Shown: piece by piece, positions 5,197-10,613 of the stretch
Layout of the letters: every line of letters begins with the position of its first letter
How positions within the stretch are numbered: the stretch's first letter is position 1
From: Acidimicrobiia bacterium
Lineage (GTDB): Bacteria > Actinomycetota > Acidimicrobiia > Acidimicrobiales > JACDCH01
Direction of reading: 5' to 3'
DNA: 16,027 bases
NCBI GenBank assembly: GCA_013694495.1
Contig: JACDCH010000597.1
Span: 1-16,027 of the forward strand
Position numbers and translations under genes: made by a program
Notes under the pieces: generated by a model
Seen by the model: only the letters and a program-made list of their open reading frames with translations
The model's database searches: none
Told to the model about the DNA's origin: nothing

Positions 5197-7843
5197 CCCC
5201 GACCGAGGGCCGGTGGCGAGGGGTCGGCGGCCCTCGCTGCCGGTCTACCTGGGCGGGTTGCTCCTGCTCTTCGGGCTCGTGACCGCCGCGCTCGGCGGCT
5301 ACCAGCGATCGCGCAACGTCGAGCGCGCCGAACGGGAGGCGGCCGAGTGGGTGGCGTTCCGGGCCGCCCTCGGCGCCCGGGAGATCGACGTCGCCATCGA
5401 GCTGACGATGGAGTCGGTGGCGGCCGTGGCCGCCAGCCCCGGCCTCGACGCGCTGTTCACCGGCGAGGCTGCGAACGGATGCACGCTGACGTTCACGGGC
5501 GCCGGCCCGTTCTCGGGCGGCCACATGGACATCATCGACGCAGCTGGGCTCGCCCGTTGCTCCTCCCGCCCGCTCCCGTCCGTCATCGAGTTCGCCGGCG
5601 CCGCATTCCTCCCGCCGACCCAAGGTTCGGCGTCGGTCCTCGGCCCGGTGGTCGATCCCGTCAGCGGGCGTGACGCGCTCGTGGTCGTCCAGGCGATCGG
5701 CACCGGTGGCGTCGTCGCCGCCTTCCTCGAGCTCGACGGCCTCGCAGCCCGCCTGGCCGAATCCCTCAGCGGACCCGTCCCGACGACGTTCGCCGTGGGC
5801 GATGGCGACGGCGCGGCCGGGGCCGCCGGCAGTGGCGTCATCGCGGCCGCGGCGGCCATCTCGTCCATCGGCTTCACCGTCGACGCGAGCGTCCAGCGGG
5901 CGGCGGCGCTGGCCGAGGTCGACGAGCTCAACCGCACGCTCCTGCTGGGGGAGCTGCTCGGTCTCGCGGCGCTCGTCGCCGCGACCTTGCTGCTCTACCG
6001 CTTCGTGGCCCGCCCGATCGAGCGGCTCGGAGCCGCCGTTCGCGCCGGGATCGACGACGACTCGGCCGACCTCCGGGGCGGCGGACCGGCGGAGGTCGTC
6101 GCCCTGGCCGAGGACTTCACCGCCCTGCGCCGGACCGTCGCCGCGGAGCTGCAGGGTCGCCGGAACGCCGAGGCCGAGGCTCGCGCCGCCGAGCTGCGGT
6201 ACCGCACGCTCTTCGCCACGAACCCGGTGCCCATGTGGGTGCACGACGTCGAGACGCGGCAGCTGCTCGACGTCAACGACGCAGCCGTGGCCGGCTACGG
6301 CTACAGCCGCGACGAGCTGCTCGCGTTGACGGCCGATGACCTCGGCATCGGCCAGGCCGCCGGCGCCGCGGGCCATGGAACCGACGACGACCTCGCCCGA
6401 GCGACGCGCCACGCTCGCAAGGACGGGCGCCTCGTCGAGGTGCTGACCACGATGCAGGCCGTCGAGTTCGGTGACCACATGGCGCAGCTCGTCATGGCCG
6501 AGGACGTCACCGAGCGGGAACAGGCCCGGCGGATCCTCGAGCGGACGCAACGGATGGACAGCCTCGGCCAGCTCGCGGGTGGCATCGCCCACGACTTCAA
6601 CAACTTGCTGGCGGTCATGCTCGGCTTCGTCGACCTCGCGCTGCCGGCCTTGCGCACCGGCGCCGCCGAGGACCCCGAGCGGTGGGGCCGCCCGCTGAGC
6701 GACGTCGAGCACGTCGATGCCGCCGGGCGACGGGCGGGGGCGCTCACCCAGCAGCTGCTGCGCTTCGCCCGGGGCGAGCACGTCCAGCTGGGCCCGGTCG
6801 ACCTCAACGACGTCCTGGCCGGGCTCGAAGGCCTCCTGCTCCAGACCCTCGGTTCGCCGCACGAGCTGGGCCTGTCGCTCGACGACCGCCTCCGCCAGAC
6901 GATCGCGGACGCCGGCCAGATCGAGCAGGTGGTGCTGAACCTGGCGGTGAACGCCAAGGACGCCATGCCCCACGGGGGCCGGCTCCTCATCGAGACGGCG
7001 AACGTCGACATCGAGGCCGACGACCCCCGATTGGCCTCGCAACCGCAGTTGCGGCCGGGCCCGTTCGTCCGCCTGCGGGTCAGCGACAGCGGCACGGGCA
7101 TGGGCCCGGCCGAGCGGGACCGCGCGTTCGAGCCGTTCTTCACCACGAAGGGCCGCTCGACCGGCACCGGGCTGGGGCTGGCCACCGTCTACGGGATCGT
7201 CACCAGCGCCGGTGGTGCCGTGTACGTGTACTCGGAACCGGGCCATGGCACGACGTTCACGATCCTGCTGCGGGCCGCCGCCGTGACCGCTCCGACCTTG
7301 CGGCCGGCGAGGTGCTCGCCGCCGGCGGTCGGCACCACCGTGCTCGTCGTGGACGACGAGCGGGAGATCCTCGCGTCGGTCGAGCGGATGCTGCGCGATG
7401 CCGGGTTCGCCGTGCTGACTGCGCCGGACGGGCCCGCGGCGCTGCGTCTGGCAGACGCGCACGACGGCCCCATCCACGTGCTCCTCAGCGACGTCGTCAT
7501 GCCGCAGATGGGGGGCGGCGAGCTCGCCGACCTGTTCACCGCCGCTCGACCCGGTACCCGGGTGGTGTTCATGTCCGGGTACGCGCCGCCCTTGCTGCTC
7601 GCCGAGGGGCGGCTGACCGTCGATGCCCGCGTGGTGGACAAGCCGTTCACCGCCCGGGTCCTCACCGCCGCGATCGGCGCGGCCATCGCCGCGCCGATGG
7701 TCGAGCCTCAGGACCTGCGGACGGATCGGCCTCCGACGGTCAGGGGCCGCAGGTCCTTCCTGCGTCTCGATTCGATTCCGGGGTCCGACAGGAGGGCTTC
7801 GCCGGCGCGAGCCGGACCCGCCCCATCTCAGCCCACCAGCTGA
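5189..7843 (+). CDS. Hybrid sensor histidine kinase (Cache-like, HAMP, PAS, HisKA, HATPase, receiver)
   Basis: An 884-residue membrane sensor kinase, the likely partner of the upstream receiver/EAL protein. Its GTG start lies inside the end of that gene (GTGGCTGA overlap), implying translational coupling. TM1 is about residues 16-37, an extracytoplasmic sensor of about 210 residues follows (Cache-like by its IIDAAGLARCSS segment; weak call), TM2 is about 254-274, then HAMP-like RPIERL, PAS (about 335-440), HisKA with phospho-acceptor His468 in IAHDFNN (HPK4-type), and HATPase with NLAVNAKDAM, DSGTGMG, FFTTK and GTGLGLATV. A C-terminal receiver carries VVDDE, phospho-acceptor Asp768 in SDVVMPQ and DKPF. 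No histidine-phosphotransfer domain is encoded here, so phosphate may pass directly from His468 to the partner, or through a remote Hpt. About 45 Pro/Arg-rich residues after the receiver look unstructured and contain a strong DNA inverted repeat. The signal sensed is unknown. Confidence 0.92.
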   Translation: MADPDRGPVARGRRPSLPVYLGGLLLLFGLVTAALGGYQRSRNVERAEREAAEWVAFRAALGAREIDVAIELTMESVAAVAASPGLDALFTGEAANGCTLTFTGAGPFSGGHMDIIDAAGLARCSSRPLPSVIEFAGAAFLPPTQGSASVLGPVVDPVSGRDALVVVQAIGTGGVVAAFLELDGLAARLAESLSGPVPTTFAVGDGDGAAGAAGSGVIAAAAAISSIGFTVDASVQRAAALAEVDELNRTLLLGELLGLAALVAATLLLYRFVARPIERLGAAVRAGIDDDSADLRGGGPAEVVALAEDFTALRRTVAAELQGRRNAEAEARAAELRYRTLFATNPVPMWVHDVETRQLLDVNDAAVAGYGYSRDELLALTADDLGIGQAAGAAGHGTDDDLARATRHARKDGRLVEVLTTMQAVEFGDHMAQLVMAEDVTEREQARRILERTQRMDSLGQLAGGIAHDFNNLLAVMLGFVDLALPALRTGAAEDPERWGRPLSDVEHVDAAGRRAGALTQQLLRFARGEHVQLGPVDLNDVLAGLEGLLLQTLGSPHELGLSLDDRLRQTIADAGQIEQVVLNLAVNAKDAMPHGGRLLIETANVDIEADDPRLASQPQLRPGPFVRLRVSDSGTGMGPAERDRAFEPFFTTKGRSTGTGLGLATVYGIVTSAGGAVYVYSEPGHGTTFTILLRAAAVTAPTLRPARCSPPAVGTTVLVVDDEREILASVERMLRDAGFAVLTAPDGPAALRLADAHDGPIHVLLSDVVMPQMGGGELADLFTAARPGTRVVFMSGYAPPLLLAEGRLTVDARVVDKPFTARVLTAAIGAAIAAPMVEPQDLRTDRPPTVRGRRSFLRLDSIPGSDRRASPARAGPAPSQPTS
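7710..7757. repeat. 11-bp perfect inverted repeat in the kinase tail
   Basis: AGGACCTGCGG (7710-7720) is the exact reverse complement of CCGCAGGTCCT (7747-7757), separated by 26 bases that hold a smaller TCGG/CCGA stem. It falls in the non-conserved C-terminal tail of the kinase gene and about 70 bases beyond the stop of the minus-strand small gene, for which it could act as a terminator. It could also be an operator or a coincidence of GC-rich coding sequence. Confidence 0.5.
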
Positions 7844-8022
7844 CCCGACGAGGAGCGCGCCGTCGTCGACGTCGACGTCCCGCGACCCATGGCCTCCTTG
7901 ATGGTGGCCACCCAGAAGTCGGTCGTCCGGTCGATCCGGCTCAGGCGCCGCAGCCGCTTCGTCATGACGGTCGCCGCGCCGCAGCCGGCGGCCAGGCTCG
8001 ACCACAGCAGGAGATCGGTCAT
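7828..8022 (-). CDS. Small membrane-anchored protein of unknown function
   Basis: A 64-residue frame that I do not recognise. It starts MTDLLLWSSL, with a hydrophobic N-terminal segment (about 3-20) that could be a membrane anchor, then a basic stretch KRLRRLSR, then DRTTDFWVATIKEAM, and a Ser/Thr-rich tail. Nearly every codon ends in G or C (only GAT and two GGT differ), the pattern expected of a real gene in this genome. It fills an otherwise empty gap and overlaps the kinase's 3' end by 16 bases in convergent orientation. No ribosome binding site is visible before the ATG at 8022, and the frame stays open further upstream without a better start that I could see. It could be a chance frame. 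No function is proposed. Confidence 0.45.
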   Translation of the reverse strand: MTDLLLWSSLAAGCGAATVMTKRLRRLSRIDRTTDFWVATIKEAMGRGTSTSTTARSSSGQLVG

Positions 8023-8138
8023 GGTGCCGTGGCCGGGTGTCGTGAGAAGTGGGTCACCCGTGCGGGATCGGTGCCGCAGGCGCCGCGCTGACGCTCGTCG
8101 GCGACTGTTGTGTGGCCGTTGATCGCCTCGCCGACCCG

Positions 8139-8144
8139 TAGCCT
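8139..8144 (+). promoter_or_regulatory. Putative -10 hexamer TAGCCT for the zinc-ribbon gene
   Basis: TAGCCT ends 9 bases before the ATG at 8154, fitting TAnnnT and predicting a leaderless or near-leaderless transcript. TTGATC (8119-8124) is a possible -35, though the 14-base spacing is short. No Shine-Dalgarno sequence precedes the start. Confidence 0.4.
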
Positions 8145-8153
8145 GTCCAGCCG

Positions 8154-8417
8154 ATGGACCTCGGTCTCGTCCTCAAGCTCGTCCTGGCGGTCGGGGCGTT
8201 CTGGCTGATCTGGAAGGCGGGCCGGGCGATGCTGGGGGGCCTCGTGCGGCCCATACCGGAGCCGCCGCCGGCCGGCGAGCTGCGGAAGGTCAAGATCACG
8301 TTCCGCTGCGCGATCTGCGGCACCGAGGTGCGGATGACGATGGCCAACGACGAGGTCCCCGACCCGCCCCGGCACTGCATGGACGAGATGGAGCTCGTCG
8401 CTCCGATCGACCTGTGA
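8154..8417 (+). CDS. Small membrane protein with zinc-ribbon-like tail
   Basis: An 87-residue protein with one N-terminal membrane helix (about 3-22, rich in Leu/Val/Ala/Trp), a short proline-rich spacer (about 33-40), then a compact C-terminal domain with CAIC and HC pairs (Cys-x2-Cys, then about 20 residues later Arg-His-Cys). These could bind one zinc ion, so a half or full zinc ribbon facing the cytosol or exterior is plausible. I do not recognise the family and assign no function. The ATG at 8154 is chosen because the membrane helix starts directly after it and a TAnnnT hexamer lies 9 bases upstream. It is convergent with crgA and codon use is like its neighbours. Confidence 0.7.
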   Translation: MDLGLVLKLVLAVGAFWLIWKAGRAMLGGLVRPIPEPPPAGELRKVKITFRCAICGTEVRMTMANDEVPDPPRHCMDEMELVAPIDL

Positions 8418-8440
8418 CGGTGGTTCGTCCCCCTCCCGGG

Positions 8441-8473
8441 TTCTCCACAACCTGGGGATAGTGGTGTGGAGGG
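8441..8473. other. Cluster of DnaA-box-like 9-mers
   Basis: In the gap between two convergent genes, TTCTCCACA (8441-8449) differs by one base from the DnaA box TTATCCACA. TGGGGATAG (8453-8461) is, on the other strand, two bases off, and TGTGGAGGG (8465-8473) three bases off. CTCCACA and TGTGGAG also form a 7-bp inverted repeat. In mycobacteria the crgA-pknB locus lies near oriC, as I remember it, so a DnaA-titrating or origin-proximal site is conceivable. It could equally be a simple terminator-like hairpin. Confidence 0.3.
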
Positions 8474-8498
8474 TCACACGCCTGTAACTCTCCCGACA

Positions 8499-8535
8499 CC
8501 CGGCGTCACCGGACGATCACCCTCCGGACACCGGG
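8499..8535. terminator. Imperfect hairpin between convergent genes
   Basis: CCCGG (8499-8503) and CCGG (8509-8512) can pair with CCGG (8524-8527) and CCGGG (8531-8535), with an asymmetric internal loop. It lies between the zinc-ribbon gene (stop 8417) and crgA (stop 8554), where a two-way terminator is expected. There is no T tract. Confidence 0.35.
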
Positions 8536-8553
8536 CCCGCGCCGCTTGGCGGG

Positions 8554-8886
8554 TCAGTGCCACTGGGTGGCGACGACGATCCCTCCGAGGATGAAGGCGA
8601 GGCCCACGAGGAGCCACATGTTGCTCGTGTCGTCGGGCAGAATGCCCCAGGTGGGCAGCAGGGCCACGTAGTTCAGGATGATCACCAGCACGCCGAGGGC
8701 GAGGAACACCCCCATCAGCACCGGCACCCAGGTCGGGCTGACCTTCATCTCCCGCGGGATCGGCGGCGTGTAGCGGGCCGACGCCGGCGGCACCGAGCCG
8801 GCCTTGCCGGCCACCGGGTGTCCACCCTTCGGCGTCACCCGCCCCGACGTCCCCGGGGGGACCTTGCGCTTCGCCGGCTGTGCCAC
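8554..8886 (-). CDS. crgA: Cell division protein CrgA
   Basis: A 110-residue membrane protein of the CrgA family, which in mycobacteria and streptomycetes is a small divisome protein interacting with FtsZ, FtsI and other septal factors. A basic, proline-rich cytoplasmic N-terminus (about 1-50) precedes two transmembrane helices (about 53-75 and 89-107), and the protein ends in TQWH, matching the RWH-type ending of the family. Length is slightly above that of the mycobacterial protein because of the N-terminal tail. The start is a GTG at 8886, giving MAQPAKRK; upstream reading would run into the preceding gene. A TAnnnT hexamer lies 8 bases before the GTG. Position beside trpG and pknB is the classic location. 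It follows the receiver/degenerate-GGDEF gene by 11 bases on the same strand, so it may be both co-transcribed and driven by its own promoter. Confidence 0.9.
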   Translation of the reverse strand: MAQPAKRKVPPGTSGRVTPKGGHPVAGKAGSVPPASARYTPPIPREMKVSPTWVPVLMGVFLALGVLVIILNYVALLPTWGILPDDTSNMWLLVGLAFILGGIVVATQWH

Positions 8887-8894
8887 GGGTGGCG

Positions 8895-8900
8895 ACGCTA
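8895..8900 (-). promoter_or_regulatory. Putative -10 hexamer TAGCGT for crgA, overlapping a stop codon
   Basis: On the minus strand TAGCGT ends 8 bases before the crgA GTG at 8886. Its first three bases are the TAG stop of the upstream regulator gene (8898-8900). This predicts a leaderless crgA mRNA in addition to any read-through. The pattern is seen; its use as a promoter is inferred. Confidence 0.35.
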
Positions 8901-9824
8901 CAACGCCACGGCCACGAGCCTGGCGGCGCCGACGGCGTCGGTGAGGGCGGCGTCGGCGGCCATGAACAGGCCGGCGGCGTCGGTGGCGTGCTGGGGGTAG
9001 CCCGCCACCCCGGCCACGGGGTCGCAGCGGACGTCGCCGCCGCCGGGAAGCTGGTGCAGCCCCCGCAGCGCGCCGAGCACCCGCTCGAGGAGCGCGGCGG
9101 CCTCGTCGGGGTGCGTCGCCGGGGCCACGAAGGCGAGCTCGCCGTCCTCGGTGCGGCCGAGCGTCGCCGTCTCGGGGAGGAGGGGCCCGGCCCTGGTCAC
9201 GAGCTCCCGCACCAGCCAGGCCAGTCCGTCCGGGCCGAGCTGCGTGCGCAGGTCCGAGAGGGACCGCAGGGTGACGAGGGCGAAGGCGAGGGGAGCGCCC
9301 CCGGCCCGGGCGACGCCGATCTCGTCGGCCAGCCGGGCCTCGAGCATGGCCGACGACAGCGCCCCGGAGGCCTCGTCGATGGTGCCGTGCTCGCCGAGGT
9401 GGCGGGCGGCGGCGATGCGCTGGGCCACGAGGCCGACCAGGGTCTTGGCGTTGAACGGCTTCGACACGAAGCCGTCGATCCCGCTCGCCGTGGCCCGGGC
9501 TCGAGGTTCGACCGTCATGTCGGCGGTCACCACGATCACCGGGAGGAGCTGGTGATCCGGCCCGGAGCGCAGCCGCCGGTACACGTCGAGGCCCGAGAAG
9601 CCCCGCAGCCCCACGTCGAGGAGCACGCAGTCGGGGTGGTGCTCCTCGACGGCCGCCATCGCCGCGTCGACGTCGTCGGGGTCGCAATGGACGAAGTCGT
9701 AGCCGCTGGCCCGGAAGTAGGCGCGCAGGAACTCGGCGACGTCGGCGTCGTCCTCGAAGCCGAGGACCCGGGTGGTGGCCGCGAGGCGGCCCGAGAGGGA
9801 ACCGGGACGGCTGGTCTCGGGCAT
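8898..9824 (-). CDS. Response regulator with receiver and degenerate GGDEF domain
   Basis: A 308-residue cytoplasmic regulator. The receiver (about 18-137) has acidic Glu24/Asp25/Asp26, phospho-acceptor Asp70 in LLDVGLRG, Thr100 and Lys122 in SKPF. The C-terminal part (about 148-308) follows the GGDEF fold pattern: IDEASGAL where DPLTGL is usual, GRTEDGELAFV where R-GGDEFA is usual, and AGVAGYPQHA followed by AADAAL. The signature is EDGEL (226-230) and the metal-binding aspartates are not evident, so I predict it neither makes c-di-GMP nor carries a standard active site; it may be a receptor or interaction domain. The start at 9824 is set by GAAGAAGG (9833-9840) 8 bases upstream; longer frames overlap trpG. 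No kinase is adjacent. It sits between crgA and trpG, so a role in division or growth control is plausible but inferred. Confidence 0.8.
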   Translation of the reverse strand: MPETSRPGSLSGRLAATTRVLGFEDDADVAEFLRAYFRASGYDFVHCDPDDVDAAMAAVEEHHPDCVLLDVGLRGFSGLDVYRRLRSGPDHQLLPVIVVTADMTVEPRARATASGIDGFVSKPFNAKTLVGLVAQRIAAARHLGEHGTIDEASGALSSAMLEARLADEIGVARAGGAPLAFALVTLRSLSDLRTQLGPDGLAWLVRELVTRAGPLLPETATLGRTEDGELAFVAPATHPDEAAALLERVLGALRGLHQLPGGGDVRCDPVAGVAGYPQHATDAAGLFMAADAALTDAVGAARLVAVAL

Positions 9825-9830
9825 CGCCGC

Positions 9831-9840
9831 TACCTTCTTC
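9831..9840. promoter_or_regulatory. Shared signal: -10 of trpG (+) and ribosome binding site of the regulator (-)
   Basis: On the plus strand TACCTT (9831-9836) lies 9 bases before the trpG GTG and fits a TAnnnT -10 for a leaderless transcript. Read on the minus strand, the same bases give GAAGAAGG (9833-9840), a good Shine-Dalgarno sequence 8 bases before the regulator's ATG at 9824. The two start codons are separated by only 21 bases, so the minus-strand promoter must lie inside trpG. Confidence 0.45.
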
Positions 9841-9845
9841 CAGCC

Positions 9846-10439
9846 GTGGGCAACGCTCGGGTGCTCGTCATCGACAACTACGACTCGTTCGTCTACAACC
9901 TGGTCCAGTACCTGGGCGAGCTCGGGGCCGAGCCGCTTGTCCATCGGCACGACGAGCTCACGCTGGAGCAGATCGTCGCGCTCGAACCCGACGCCGTGCT
10001 CGTCTCACCCGGCCCGGGCCGCCCCGAGGACGCCGGCTTGTCGAACGACGTCATCCTCCGCTTCACCGGTTCGGTGCCCGTGCTCGGCGTCTGCCTCGGC
10101 CACCAGTGCCTCGGCCAGGTGTACGGCGGCGACGTCGTGCGGGCCCCGGCGGTGATGCACGGCAAGACCTCGCTCGTCCACCACGACGGTCGCGGCATCT
10201 TCGCCGGGCTGCCGAACCCGTTCGAGGCGACCCGCTACCACTCGCTCGTCGTCACCCCGGAGTCGGTGCCCGAGGAGCTCGAGGTGTCGGCCCGCACCGA
10301 CGACGGCATCGTCATGGGCCTGCGGCACCGCGAGCACCCGACGACCGAGGGCGTGCAGTTCCACCCCGAGTCGATCCTCACCGCCAGCGGCCACGACCTG
10401 ATCGCCAACTGGCTCTCGCATGTCGCGCCCGTCGGCTGA
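9846..10439 (+). CDS. trpG: Anthranilate/aminodeoxychorismate synthase glutamine amidotransferase subunit
   Basis: A 197-residue class I glutamine amidotransferase (TrpG/PabA). It hydrolyses glutamine and passes ammonia to the chorismate-binding partner (TrpE or PabB) in tryptophan or folate synthesis; cytoplasmic heterodimer. Hallmarks are VIDNYDSFVYNL at the N-terminus, SPGPGRP, nucleophile Cys83 in GVCLGHQCLG, and the dyad His173/Glu175 in GVQFHPES. Length is normal for the family. The GTG at 9846 (MGNARVLV) is preferred to the GTG at 9861 because TACCTT lies 9 bases ahead; reading further upstream only gives antisense of the neighbouring regulator. Next to crgA and pknB it occupies the standard actinobacterial place, convergent with pknB. 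Sequence alone does not separate the tryptophan from the folate role; one protein may serve both. Confidence 0.93.
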   Translation: MGNARVLVIDNYDSFVYNLVQYLGELGAEPLVHRHDELTLEQIVALEPDAVLVSPGPGRPEDAGLSNDVILRFTGSVPVLGVCLGHQCLGQVYGGDVVRAPAVMHGKTSLVHHDGRGIFAGLPNPFEATRYHSLVVTPESVPEELEVSARTDDGIVMGLRHREHPTTEGVQFHPESILTASGHDLIANWLSHVAPVG

Positions 10440-10613
10440 GTCTCTTCGCCGTCACTCGCTTCGCTCCGTTCCGGCGAGTTGTGGTGCCCTCGCTCTGCTC
10501 GGTCGTTGCGGTCCTCGGCCGACTTCGTCGCCCTGCGGCCGATGTCGGGGGGCTCCGCCCCGGTCGACAGGCGCGCCGATGACACCGCTGTCCTCCGCAC
10601 GTCCTGAAGCCGA
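10440..10613. other. Non-coding gap with GC-rich hairpins
   Basis: 174 bases between the convergent trpG and pknB genes. I see no credible gene: a short plus-strand frame through it has no start signal or domain. It holds an inverted repeat ACTCGC (10454-10459) / GCGAGT (10474-10479), repeated TTCG/CTCC/GGCC-type words such as CGGCCGA and GCGGCCGA, and the hairpin at 10549-10561. The word content resembles dispersed palindromic intergenic repeats, but one window cannot show copy number. Confidence 0.4.
10549..10561. terminator. GGGGC-TCC-GCCCC hairpin
   Basis: A perfect 5-bp GC stem with a 3-base loop, flanked by extra G and C bases, between the stops of trpG and pknB. No T tract follows on either strand. 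The convergent position suggests a two-way terminator or part of a dispersed repeat. Confidence 0.4.

Noticed and set aside
5036..8005. Minus-strand frame of 989 codons opposite the kinase
   Set aside because: Low-complexity Gly/Arg/Glu-rich product with no recognisable domain, antisense to a clear hybrid kinase; expected in high-GC DNA.
8880..9845. Long N-terminal extension of trpG
   Set aside because: The extension is the antisense of the receiver/GGDEF gene and has no domain; TrpG normally begins right at the VIDNYDSF region.
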